Source of the DNA: Gammaproteobacteria bacterium
GTDB lineage: Bacteria; Pseudomonadota; Gammaproteobacteria; SZUA-140
Direction of reading: 5' to 3'
DNA length: 5,596 bases
Assembly: GCA_026982145.1 (NCBI GenBank)
Contig: JALSHQ010000055.1
Span: 1 to 5,596, forward strand
Below the pieces are notes generated by a model. It saw only the letters and a program-made list of their open reading frames with translations. It searched no databases and was not told the DNA's origin. Below are positions 1 to 5,596 of the stretch, in pieces. The position numbers and the translations under genes were made by a program. Each line of letters starts with the position of its first letter. Position 1 is the first letter of the stretch.

Positions 1-444
1 AAGCGCCCCGTGGGTGAAATCCTCTACGCTGTAGAGCCGGAAGATTTGGTTAAATATGGCTTAATTCCAGAGTTTGTTGGCCGCTTGCCCGTTATTGCCA
101 CGCTTGAAGAGCTGGATGAAGCTTCGCTGGTGAAAATCCTGACCGAGCCAAAAAATGCCATCACCAAGCAGTTTGGCAAACTGTTTGAGATGGAAGGGTG
201 CGAGCTTGAAATTCGCGACGATGCACTCAGTGCTGTCGCGTGTAAAGCGATGGAACGAAAGACGGGCGCACGTGGGCTACGCTCAATCATTGAACATGTC
301 TTGCTAGATACGATGTACGACCTGCCCTCGATGGAGAATGTCGCAAAAGTAGTGGTCGATGAAGGGGTGATTAACGCAGACTCCGAACCTTTGGTAATCT
401 ACTCCAGCAATGAAAAAAATCAGGCTGTAGCCACAAACGATTGA
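1..444 (+). CDS. clpX: ATP-dependent Clp protease ATP-binding subunit ClpX, 3' part
   Basis: C-terminal 147 codons of ClpX, the AAA+ unfoldase that recognises tagged proteins (for example ssrA-tagged), unfolds them with ATP and feeds them to ClpP in the cytoplasm. The reading frame is open from base 1, so the 5' end lies outside the window. The visible part covers the end of the large AAA+ domain and the small C-terminal domain. The GLIPEFVGRLP segment (bases about 58-90) carries the arginine finger at codon 28 of the window. The sensor-2 motif GARGLRS lies at bases 265-285, with Arg at codon 91. These two match E. coli Arg307 and Arg370 with one constant offset, so about 279 residues are missing upstream and there are no indels between them. 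The LLDTMYDLPSMENV segment is also typical. The zinc-binding domain, Walker motifs and pore loops are not in the window. The protein ends about where E. coli ClpX does, with a slightly different tail. Identification is very secure. Confidence 0.98.
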   Translation, partial: KRPVGEILYAVEPEDLVKYGLIPEFVGRLPVIATLEELDEASLVKILTEPKNAITKQFGKLFEMEGCELEIRDDALSAVACKAMERKTGARGLRSIIEHVLLDTMYDLPSMENVAKVVVDEGVINADSEPLVIYSSNEKNQAVATND

Positions 445-453
445 TTTCAAATC

Positions 454-477
454 GTGTCGCCTTTCAATAGGCGGCAT
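454..477 (+). other. Hairpin just after clpX, no U-tract
   Basis: An inverted repeat starts 9 bases after the clpX stop. Bases 456-461 (GTCGCC) pair with 470-475 (GGCGGC) with one G-T wobble, extended by T455-A476 and a further wobble, around an 8-base loop. No run of T follows, so it is not a canonical intrinsic terminator. It could protect the 3' end of the clp transcript, mark a Rho-dependent end, or have no role. Only the pairing is seen; the function is inferred. Confidence 0.35.
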
Positions 478-480
478 AAA

Positions 481-502
481 TGCGTTATTGAGCATAACCG
501 CA
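481..502 (+). other. Second hairpin upstream of the lon promoter
   Basis: Bases 481-488 (TGCGTTAT) can pair with 494-502 (ATAACCGCA), leaving a single bulged C and the 5-base loop TGAGC. It follows the first hairpin by 3 bases and ends about a dozen bases before the -35 box of the proposed heat-shock promoter. No T-run follows. It may form part of the clpX mRNA 3' end, but no function can be assigned. Confidence 0.25.
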
Positions 503-513
503 ACAACTGTCCC

Positions 514-541
514 CTTGAAAAGCGTGCTATCGTCCCTAAAT
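514..541 (+). promoter_or_regulatory. Candidate sigma-32 (heat-shock) promoter of lon
   Basis: CTTGAAA at 514-520 is an exact match to the RpoH -35 consensus. After a 13-base spacer, CCCTAAAT at 534-541 matches the CCCCATnT -10 consensus at 5 of 7 defined positions. The spacing is inside the known 11-16 range. Transcription would start near 548, in an AT-rich stretch, giving a leader of roughly 100 bases before lon. lon is a classical heat-shock gene in E. coli with a sigma-32 promoter, so position and function agree. The TTGAAA core might also serve sigma-70, but the AT-rich hexamers downstream (such as 541-546) are not ideally spaced. Confidence 0.7.
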
Positions 542-633
542 AATATTATATATTTAGATGTAAAGGACGGCGCGTTGATGTCGATGAATTTAATGAGAGA
601 GCGTGTAGCCTCACCATCCCCCCGCAGCAGTAT

Positions 634-639
634 GAGGAG
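634..639 (+). promoter_or_regulatory. Ribosome-binding site of lon
   Basis: GAGGAG lies 5 bases before the ATG at 645. This strong Shine-Dalgarno match fixes the lon start and fits the conserved LPVLPLRDVVVYPH segment beginning at residue 17. Confidence 0.85.
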
Positions 640-644
640 TTGTC

Positions 645-3080
645 ATGGCCGAGAATGAAGAGTTAACTGAAGTGAATGAAGAGCAGACGATTCTTCCTGT
701 ATTACCGCTCAGAGATGTGGTGGTCTACCCTCATATGGTGATCCCGCTGTTTGTGGGACGAGATAAGTCGATTAAGGCGTTAGAAGCCGCGATGGAGCGC
801 GATAAGCAGGTGATGCTGATCTCACAGCGCAATGCATCAATCGACGATCCTCAGGAAGAAGATGTCTACGATATTGGCACGGTAGCAACAATCTTGCAGA
901 TGCTGAAGCTCCCGGATGGCACGGTGAAGGTGTTGGTTGAAGGCATCGAGCGTGCGCGCACCGTTCATTTCATGGGTACACAAGAGTATTTTGTTGCGCA
1001 GATTGCGATGCTGCGTGCGGCTGAAATGCCAGAGCGAGAAGCTGAAGTGTTGGGTCGTTCTGTTCTTGGACAATTTGATCAGTATGTAAAGCTCAATAGC
1101 AAAGTGCCGCCTGAAGTGCTCTCCTCATTGGCTTCGATCGAAGATGCCGGACGTCTAGCGGATACCATTGCCGCCCACATGACGCTGAAAATTGAAGAAC
1201 GCCAAGAGCTACTGGAGCAGGTTGAGCCGCGTGTTCGCCTTGAACGCCTCATGAGTTTGATGGAGTCTGAAATTGACCTGTTGCAGGTCGAGAAGCGCAT
1301 CCGTGGGCGCGTTAAGCGTCAGATGGAAAAGAGCCAGCGTGAGTATTACCTGAATGAGCAGATGAAGGCGATTCAGAAAGAGCTGGGCGATATGGACGAT
1401 GTGCCTAATGAGCTTGATGAACTGGCGCAGAAAATTGAAAAGTCAGGGATGTCAAAAGAGGCGAGGAAAAAGGCCGATGCTGAACTCAATAAATTAAAGA
1501 TGATGTCGCCGATGTCGGCTGAAGCGGCTGTCGTACGCAACTATATCGATTGGATCACCAATGTGCCGTGGAAAAAGCGCAGCAAAATTTGCCGCCAGTT
1601 AACGAAAGCGGAAGATGTGCTTGAGGCTGATCACTTTGGTTTAGAAAAGGTAAAAGAGCGCATTTTAGAATACCTTGCGGTACAGCAGCGGGTTGATAAA
1701 TTAAAGGGGCCGATCCTCTGTTTAGTGGGACCACCGGGGGTGGGTAAAACATCGCTGGGTCGTTCAATGGCGCGCGCCACTAACCGTAAATTTGTACGTA
1801 TGGCGCTCGGTGGCGTGCGTGACGAAGCCGAAATTCGCGGCCATCGCCGTACTTATATCGGTTCTATGCCGGGTAAAATTGTGCAAAATCTCTCCAAGGT
1901 AGAGACGCGTAATCCACTTTTCTTGCTGGATGAAATCGATAAAATGGCTAATGACTTTCGCGGAGACCCTGCTTCCGCGCTACTTGAAGTGCTCGACCCT
2001 GAGCAGAACAGCACGTTCAATGATCACTACTTAGAGGTCGATTATGACCTCTCCGATGTGATGTTTGTCTGCACAGCCAATAGCATGAATATCCCTGGGC
2101 CGCTGCTTGATCGTATGGAAGTGATTCGCCTCTCAGGTTACACCGAGGATGAAAAGGTGAGCATTGCACAGCGTTATCTGCTGTCCAAGCAGATCAAAGA
2201 TAATGGCCTGAAGTCGTCTGAAATCAGCATCTCTGAAGGGGCCATTCGTGACATTGTGCGTTACTACACACGTGAGGCAGGTGTTCGAGGTTTGGAACGT
2301 GAGATCTCAAAAATTTGTCGTAAAGTGGTGAAGAGTATCCTGCTTAAAGAGAGCGGCAAAAAAGTGGCTGTGGGTTCCCGTAACCTTGCTAAATATTTAG
2401 GTGTGCAGCGATTCCGTTTTGGCTTGGCTGAAGAGCATGACCAAGTGGGGCAGGTGACCGGCTTAGCATGGACTGAAGTGGGTGGCGAGTTACTCACCAT
2501 TGAAGGCAGTGTGATGGCAGGTAAAGGCAAGCTCACCATTACAGGTCAGATTGGTGATGTGATGCAGGAATCGGTGCAAGCTGCGATGACGGTTGTGCGC
2601 AGCCGCGCTGAACTTTTAGGAGTGGATGGTGAGTTCTATCAAAAAAATGATATTCACATCCATGTCCCTGAAGGGGGTATCCCCAAAGATGGGCCCAGTG
2701 CTGGCATCGGCATGTGTACCGCGTTGGTTTCTGTATTAACCGGAATCCCAGTGCGCGCCGATGTTGCGATGACAGGTGAAATAACGCTGCGTGGTGAAGT
2801 ACTTCCAATTGGTGGACTTAAAGAGAAATTGCTTGCTGCCCATCGCGGTGGAATCAAAACGGTGATGATTCCCGATGACAACAAACGAGACCTTATCGAA
2901 ATACCGGCCAATATTAAAAAAGACCTCGAAATTAAGCCGGTAAAATGGATTGATGAAGTGTTGCAGATCGCTTTACAACACATGCCTGAACCCCTCGTCG
3001 ATAAAGCGGCTGAGGGCGATATTGCCACAACTAAAAAGTCATCAAAGCTTAAAAAAGGTAGGCAGATAATGCCGCATTAA
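645..3080 (+). CDS. lon: ATP-dependent serine protease Lon (LonA type)
   Basis: Complete 811-residue LonA, a cytoplasmic homohexameric AAA+ protease (EC 3.4.21.53) that degrades misfolded proteins and unstable regulators. The N-terminal substrate-binding domain spans about residues 16-210 (LPVLPLRDVVVYPHMVIPLFVGR). A charged helical/coiled-coil stretch follows to about 300, including EKRIRGRVKRQMEKSQREYY. The AAA+ module has Walker A GPPGVGKTS at 362-370 (Lys368) and Walker B FLLDEIDK with Glu430. The protease domain has Ser685 in PKDGPSAG and Lys728 in GGLKEK. These residues equal E. coli Lys362, Glu424, Ser679 and Lys722 plus 6, so the enzyme should be fully active. The N-terminus is about 6 residues longer than in E. 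coli. The C-terminus has a tail of about 34 residues after the last conserved helix (778-811), lysine-rich at 797-806. It has its own heat-shock-like promoter and a probable terminator. Confidence 0.99.
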   Translation: MAENEELTEVNEEQTILPVLPLRDVVVYPHMVIPLFVGRDKSIKALEAAMERDKQVMLISQRNASIDDPQEEDVYDIGTVATILQMLKLPDGTVKVLVEGIERARTVHFMGTQEYFVAQIAMLRAAEMPEREAEVLGRSVLGQFDQYVKLNSKVPPEVLSSLASIEDAGRLADTIAAHMTLKIEERQELLEQVEPRVRLERLMSLMESEIDLLQVEKRIRGRVKRQMEKSQREYYLNEQMKAIQKELGDMDDVPNELDELAQKIEKSGMSKEARKKADAELNKLKMMSPMSAEAAVVRNYIDWITNVPWKKRSKICRQLTKAEDVLEADHFGLEKVKERILEYLAVQQRVDKLKGPILCLVGPPGVGKTSLGRSMARATNRKFVRMALGGVRDEAEIRGHRRTYIGSMPGKIVQNLSKVETRNPLFLLDEIDKMANDFRGDPASALLEVLDPEQNSTFNDHYLEVDYDLSDVMFVCTANSMNIPGPLLDRMEVIRLSGYTEDEKVSIAQRYLLSKQIKDNGLKSSEISISEGAIRDIVRYYTREAGVRGLEREISKICRKVVKSILLKESGKKVAVGSRNLAKYLGVQRFRFGLAEEHDQVGQVTGLAWTEVGGELLTIEGSVMAGKGKLTITGQIGDVMQESVQAAMTVVRSRAELLGVDGEFYQKNDIHIHVPEGGIPKDGPSAGIGMCTALVSVLTGIPVRADVAMTGEITLRGEVLPIGGLKEKLLAAHRGGIKTVMIPDDNKRDLIEIPANIKKDLEIKPVKWIDEVLQIALQHMPEPLVDKAAEGDIATTKKSSKLKKGRQIMPH

Positions 3081-3109
3081 AAGCCTTGTCATTAGCAGTA
3101 TAGATAATG

Positions 3110-3144
3110 TATTCTGCTCGCGCTTCCAGCGTGCAGGATGTTTT
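3110..3144 (+). terminator. Probable intrinsic terminator of lon
   Basis: An imperfect stem begins about 30 bases after the lon stop. ATTCTGC (3111-3117) pairs with GCAGGAT (3133-3139) with one T-G wobble, continues past a T-T mismatch into CGC/GCG (3119-3121 with 3129-3131), and closes on a 7-base loop. TTTT (3141-3144) follows one base later. The short U-tract and the mismatch make it a moderate terminator at best. It separates lon from the hupB promoter. Confidence 0.5.
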
Positions 3145-3183
3145 ATATCATCACTTTTAATGTCGTGTTAATGGCTGAGTAGC

Positions 3184-3212
3184 TTGACAGCACAGCGGGG
3201 CAATTGTATAAA
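3184..3212 (+). promoter_or_regulatory. Sigma-70 promoter of hupB
   Basis: TTGACA at 3184-3189 is a perfect -35 box. A 17-base spacer leads to TATAAA at 3207-3212, a 5 of 6 match to TATAAT. The predicted start is about 3219, giving an 80-base leader before the GTG at 3300. Near-consensus boxes with optimal spacing suggest strong constitutive transcription, as expected for an abundant nucleoid protein. With no terminator seen until 3758, it may also drive the two downstream tRNA genes. Confidence 0.85.
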
Positions 3213-3285
3213 AGGCTCGGTTGTTGGTACCACCTCTGCAAAACCTGTAAACGTTTCTTGAAACACTCTTTGCGGATCATTACTT

Positions 3286-3290
3286 GAGGG
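3286..3290 (+). promoter_or_regulatory. Ribosome-binding site of hupB
   Basis: GAGGG ends 9 bases before the GTG at 3300. An ATG at 3292 lies only 1 base after this site and reads just two codons before a TAG, so it cannot start hupB. Spacing and homology both point to GTG as the true start. Confidence 0.75.
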
Positions 3291-3299
3291 TATGAAATA

Positions 3300-3572
3300 G
3301 TGAATAAATCAGAATTGATTGATGCTGTAGCTGCGTCGGCAGATATTTCAAAGGCAGCAGCGGGTCGCGCCATCGACGGCATGACTACAGCAGTGACCAA
3401 TGCACTGAAAAAAGATGACAGCGTAACGCTTGTCGGCTTCGGAACATTCTCTGTTCGTGACCGTGCGGCAAGAAAAGGGCGCAATCCGCAGACTGGAGAA
3501 GAAATAAACATAAAAGCGGCTAAATTACCTGTATTTAAAGCTGGTAAGACGCTTAAAGATGCCATAAAATAG
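3300..3572 (+). CDS. hupB: DNA-binding protein HU, beta subunit
   Basis: Complete 90-residue histone-like protein HU, the usual family length. It binds and bends DNA without strict sequence specificity, compacts the nucleoid and assists replication, recombination and transcription. The start MNKSELIDAVA, the segment ISKAAAGRAIDGM, the core VTLVGFGTFSVRDRAARKGRNPQTG and the end GKTLKDAIK follow E. coli HU-beta almost throughout. Arg61-Asn62-Pro63 forms the tip of the beta-arm, and Pro63 is the DNA-intercalating residue. The start codon is GTG; its G is also the last base of the TAG that closes a two-codon ATG-AAA frame. It has its own strong promoter, and its stop lies only 10 bases before tRNA-Val. 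In E. coli HU-beta is a substrate of Lon, whose gene is the upstream neighbour. Position next to lon and ppiD supports hupB rather than hupA. Confidence 0.97.
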   Translation: MNKSELIDAVAASADISKAAAGRAIDGMTTAVTNALKKDDSVTLVGFGTFSVRDRAARKGRNPQTGEEINIKAAKLPVFKAGKTLKDAIK

Positions 3573-3582
3573 CCCGCTTCTT

Positions 3583-3658
3583 GGGTGCTTAGCTCAGCTG
3601 GGAGAGCGTCGCCCTTACAAGGCGGATGTCGGGGGTTCGATCCCCTCAGCACCCACCA
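3583..3658 (+). tRNA. tRNA-Val, anticodon TAC
   Basis: A 76-base cloverleaf with encoded CCA. The acceptor stem pairs GGGTGCT (3583-3589) with AGCACCC (3648-3654), with discriminator A3655 and CCA at 3656-3658. The D arm reads AGCTCAGCTGGGAGAGC. The anticodon stem TCGCC/GGCGG holds the loop CTTACAA, with anticodon TAC at 3616-3618. The T arm is GGGGG/CCCTC (one G-T wobble) around TTCGATC. A73 and anticodon bases A35 and C36 are the valine identity elements. With its usual U34 modification this tRNA reads GUA, GUG and GUU. It begins 10 bases after the hupB stop with no promoter between. Confidence 0.98.
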
Positions 3659-3666
3659 TTTTAAAA

Positions 3667-3743
3667 GGAGTGGTAGTTCAGTTGGTTAGAATACCGGCCT
3701 GTCACGCCGGGGGTCGCGGGTTCGAGTCCCGTCCACTCCGCCA
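3667..3743 (+). tRNA. tRNA-Asp, anticodon GTC
   Basis: A 77-base cloverleaf with encoded CCA. The acceptor stem pairs GGAGTGG (3667-3673) with CCACTCC (3733-3739), with discriminator G3740 and CCA at 3741-3743. The anticodon loop carries GTC at 3701-3703. The T arm is GCGGG/CCCGT around TTCGAGT. G73 and the GUC anticodon are aspartate identity elements; G34 is normally converted to queuosine. It follows tRNA-Val after the 8-base palindromic spacer TTTTAAAA, so the pair is surely co-transcribed and then cut apart. It matches E. coli tRNA-Asp closely. Confidence 0.98.
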
Positions 3744-3757
3744 ACGTTAAACCTGAT

Positions 3758-3787
3758 AAGGGTGTGCTCAAAAGGCACACCCTTTTT
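3758..3787 (+). terminator. Intrinsic terminator after the hupB-tRNA unit
   Basis: GGGTGTGC (3760-3767) pairs perfectly with GCACACCC (3775-3782) around the 7-base loop TCAAAAG, extended by AA/TT at 3758-3759 and 3783-3784. The 3' arm runs straight into TTTTT (3783-3787). It lies 14 bases after tRNA-Asp and is the first strong terminator downstream of the hupB promoter, so it defines the end of that transcript. Confidence 0.93.
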
Positions 3788-3799
3788 AGTTTCTGGTTC

Positions 3800-3808
3800 T
3801 GATATAAT
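3800..3808 (+). promoter_or_regulatory. Extended -10 promoter of ppiD
   Basis: TGATATAAT at 3800-3808 is a perfect extended -10 element (TGn followed by consensus TATAAT). The -35 position 17 bases upstream (about 3780-3785) falls in the 3' arm and T-run of the preceding terminator and has no good TTGACA match, which the extended -10 can compensate for. Transcription would begin near 3815, about 40 bases before the ppiD ATG. Confidence 0.65.
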
Positions 3809-3855
3809 TTTTAGCGATTATTTTGACTTGTTGATTACAACCCTGAGAGAAGATC

Positions 3856-5596
3856 ATGCTTCGACTTATTCGTGAACGTGCGCAAGGCTTTATTGCGTGG
3901 GTCATCGTAATACTGATTATTATTCCTTTTGCGCTGTTTGGCATTAACGAATACTTCGAAACGGACTCTAATGTCTATGTGGCAAAGGTCAATGAAGTTC
4001 CTATTCCTGAATTCGAATATCGCCGAGTCTACCTCAACGAGCGCGCATTCCGTCAATCACTGGTGGGCGATAATCTAGACTCCCCTTTCATGAACGAAGA
4101 TTCAATCAAGCGCAGCGCATTGGATCGGATTGTGACGACAGAGGTGATGTCGCAAGCGGCAAATGCTAATGGTTTTGATGTGGGTGATCAGCTGTTACTG
4201 CAGGCGATTGCTTCACGTGAAGAGTTTCAAGCGGATGGTGTTTTTGATGCGTCACTATATAACTCCCTGCTGAGAGCGAACAATCTTTCACCGGCTGATT
4301 TTGAAGCGAATGTGCGCCGCGAGATGATGGCTAATCAGTTTGTTTCTGGTGTGATGGATTTAGCGGTCGTCACTGACAATGAGCTCGATGCACTGCTGCG
4401 CATTCAGGAGCAGCAACGTGAGATTGGCTATATGGTGCTGAGGGCAGACGCGCTCAAGCAGGATGAGGCGAATGATTTTACGGATGAAGCGATAAAAGCA
4501 CATTATGAAAAAAATATTGACCGCTTTGCACTGCCAGAGCAGGTGAGCCTTGATTATGTTGAGCTGTCAGCAAAAGATCTATTAGGCGATATTGAGGTCG
4601 AAGAATCTATCTTAATCGAACTATATGAAGACCGTATCGACAGCTTTGGTTTGCCAGCAGAGCGTCGCGCACGCCACATTCTGATAAATGCAGAAGAAGG
4701 CGCTAGCGAAGCAGAGATTGAGGCAGCACGCAGTAAGGCCGCCGCGCTATTGGCTCGGATCAAAGCGGGTGAACCCTTTGAAGATGTGGCAAAAGAAAAT
4801 TCTGATGATGCCGGCTCTGCAATAGAGGGTGGTGATCTCGGTTATTTTGAGCGCGGTAATATGGTAACCGCATTCGATGATGTTGTATTTAAGATGCAGG
4901 TCGGTGAAGTGAGTGAGCTAGTGAAAACCCCATTTGGTTTTCACATCATTAAACTTGAAGATATTCGAGAAGGCCACACCAAATCATTTGAAGAAGTGCG
5001 TGCGGATCTTGAGCACTCATACCGTGAACAGCAGGCGGAAGATCTGCTTTTTGATCAGCTAGAGGTCTTGAGTAATCTGACATATGAAAACCCGGATTCA
5101 CTTTTGATTGCTGCAGATCAAATGGAGCTGGAGATTAAAACAACAGACTTCTTTGATCGCAATAGTGGTTCCGGAATAGCGGCTGATAGCAATGTCAGAA
5201 AAGCCGCCTTTAGCAGCGAAGTGATGGCCGGGAATAACAGCGAGCCTTTAGAGATAGGTGAAAACTATATCGTAGTCTTTCGTGTGAATGAACATAAGCC
5301 GGAATCTTACCGCCCGCTTGATGAGGTGCGTGATGATGTAATTGCACTGCTGCAGGATCATACCGCTAAGGATGCCGCTGTTTCACTGGGCAGCTCGCTA
5401 CTAAAACAGTTTGAAACCGGTGCTGATGTTATTGCAATTGCAACCGAGCAAGGTGTTGAGTGGACGAAAAGTGAGCTAATCAAACGCTCAGATAATACAG
5501 TTAATCGGGAGATATTGAACGCAGCATTCCGCATGGCAAAGCCTACGGGAGATGAGGTTCAGTGGCATGGCTTTGAGCTAATGAATGGTGACTATG
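3856..5596 (+). CDS. ppiD: Periplasmic chaperone / peptidyl-prolyl isomerase PpiD, 5' part
   Basis: The frame stays open from ATG 3856 to the window end: 580 codons plus one base, so the C-terminus is missing (E. coli PpiD is 623 residues). PpiD is an inner-membrane-anchored periplasmic foldase that meets proteins leaving the Sec translocon. A short cytoplasmic start (MLRLIRERAQG) is followed by one membrane segment at about residues 12-30, rich in Ile and Val. A SurA-like N-terminal chaperone region covers about 34-250. A parvulin (PpiC) domain covers about 265-370, with ARHIL (His274), GGDLGYF (325-331), MVTAFDDVVF (336-345) and GFHII (His363). A helical C-terminal region follows. GAGAG at 3845-3849 is a modest ribosome-binding site. 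Location after hupB is the conserved ppiD position. Retained parvulin histidines differ from E. coli PpiD, whose isomerase domain is regarded as inactive. Confidence 0.95.
   Translation, partial: MLRLIRERAQGFIAWVIVILIIIPFALFGINEYFETDSNVYVAKVNEVPIPEFEYRRVYLNERAFRQSLVGDNLDSPFMNEDSIKRSALDRIVTTEVMSQAANANGFDVGDQLLLQAIASREEFQADGVFDASLYNSLLRANNLSPADFEANVRREMMANQFVSGVMDLAVVTDNELDALLRIQEQQREIGYMVLRADALKQDEANDFTDEAIKAHYEKNIDRFALPEQVSLDYVELSAKDLLGDIEVEESILIELYEDRIDSFGLPAERRARHILINAEEGASEAEIEAARSKAAALLARIKAGEPFEDVAKENSDDAGSAIEGGDLGYFERGNMVTAFDDVVFKMQVGEVSELVKTPFGFHIIKLEDIREGHTKSFEEVRADLEHSYREQQAEDLLFDQLEVLSNLTYENPDSLLIAADQMELEIKTTDFFDRNSGSGIAADSNVRKAAFSSEVMAGNNSEPLEIGENYIVVFRVNEHKPESYRPLDEVRDDVIALLQDHTAKDAAVSLGSSLLKQFETGADVIAIATEQGVEWTKSELIKRSDNTVNREILNAAFRMAKPTGDEVQWHGFELMNGDY

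Noticed and set aside
2654..3028. 124-codon open frame on the minus strand inside lon.
   Set aside because: It lies opposite the highly conserved Lon protease domain. The composition (rich in Ser, Pro, Ile) is what antisense of that coding region gives, and no start signals are seen.
3086..3114. TTGTCA followed by TATAGATAAT just after lon, resembling a second hupB promoter.
   Set aside because: The -10-like hexamers are at wrong distances (about 11 bases for GATAAT), it lies before the probable lon terminator, and a far better promoter exists at 3184-3212.
3247..3258. LacI-family-like palindrome AAACGTTT (3249-3256) in the hupB leader, resembling a Cra or PurR core.
   Set aside because: Only the central 8 bases are symmetric and the flanks do not match Cra (TGAAACGTTTCA) or PurR well. 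It is about 30 bases downstream of the predicted start, and nothing else supports an operator.
3143..3652. 169-codon open frame on the minus strand across hupB and tRNA-Val.
   Set aside because: It is a shadow of hupB and a tRNA gene on the opposite strand, resembles no known protein, and has no ribosome-binding site or promoter that I can see.
3583..3743. tRNA pair as a possible integration site for a mobile element.
   Set aside because: Both tRNAs are intact, no integrase gene or repeated tRNA 3' end is present, and the downstream gene is the expected ppiD. Nothing here indicates integration.
3823..3828. TTGACT upstream of ppiD as a -35 box.
   Set aside because: The position 17 bases downstream holds AGAGAA within the ribosome-binding region, which is not a -10 element, and a start there would fall inside the coding region.

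Overview
The window is core chromosome of a gammaproteobacterium. Gene order is clpX (3' end) - lon - hupB - tRNA-Val - tRNA-Asp - ppiD (5' part), all on the + strand. This is the conserved clpX-lon-hupB-ppiD neighbourhood known from E. coli and relatives, with two tRNA genes between hupB and ppiD. The proteins align closely with the E. coli proteins from memory: Lon numbering is offset by +6 at the ATPase and protease residues, HU has Arg61-Asn62-Pro63, and ClpX has its arginine finger and sensor-2 motif at matching spacing. Base composition is roughly balanced, and I cannot name the genus.

Layout. Positions 1-444 hold the last 147 codons of ClpX. The 200-base gap to lon contains two hairpins without a U-tract, then a good candidate heat-shock (sigma-32) promoter (exact CTTGAAA box), and a strong ribosome-binding site before lon. 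Lon (645-3080) is complete, with Walker A, Walker B and the Ser-Lys protease dyad intact, and a lysine-rich C-terminal tail longer than in E. coli. The 219-base gap after lon holds a likely lon terminator and a near-consensus sigma-70 promoter (TTGACA, 17 bases, TATAAA) for hupB. hupB (3300-3572, GTG start) encodes a 90-residue HU beta subunit. Only 10 bases after its stop begins tRNA-Val(TAC), followed 8 bases later by tRNA-Asp(GTC). A textbook intrinsic terminator at 3758-3787 ends this unit, so hupB and the two tRNAs probably share one transcript. ppiD then has its own extended -10 promoter directly downstream of that terminator and runs off the end of the window after 580 codons.

How the genes fit together. 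This is a protein quality-control block: ClpX unfolds substrates for ClpP, Lon degrades misfolded and regulatory proteins, and PpiD is a membrane-anchored periplasmic chaperone near the Sec translocon. HU is the nucleoid protein, and in E. coli HU is itself a Lon substrate. The intergenic signals suggest separate control: heat shock for lon, strong housekeeping expression for hupB with the tRNAs, and an independent promoter for ppiD.

I found no mobile element, CRISPR array, defence system or clearly novel system. The points worth a second look are modest: hupB-tRNA co-transcription, a PpiD parvulin domain that keeps catalytic residues, a possible small upstream ORF overlapping the lon start, and the compact signals between genes.
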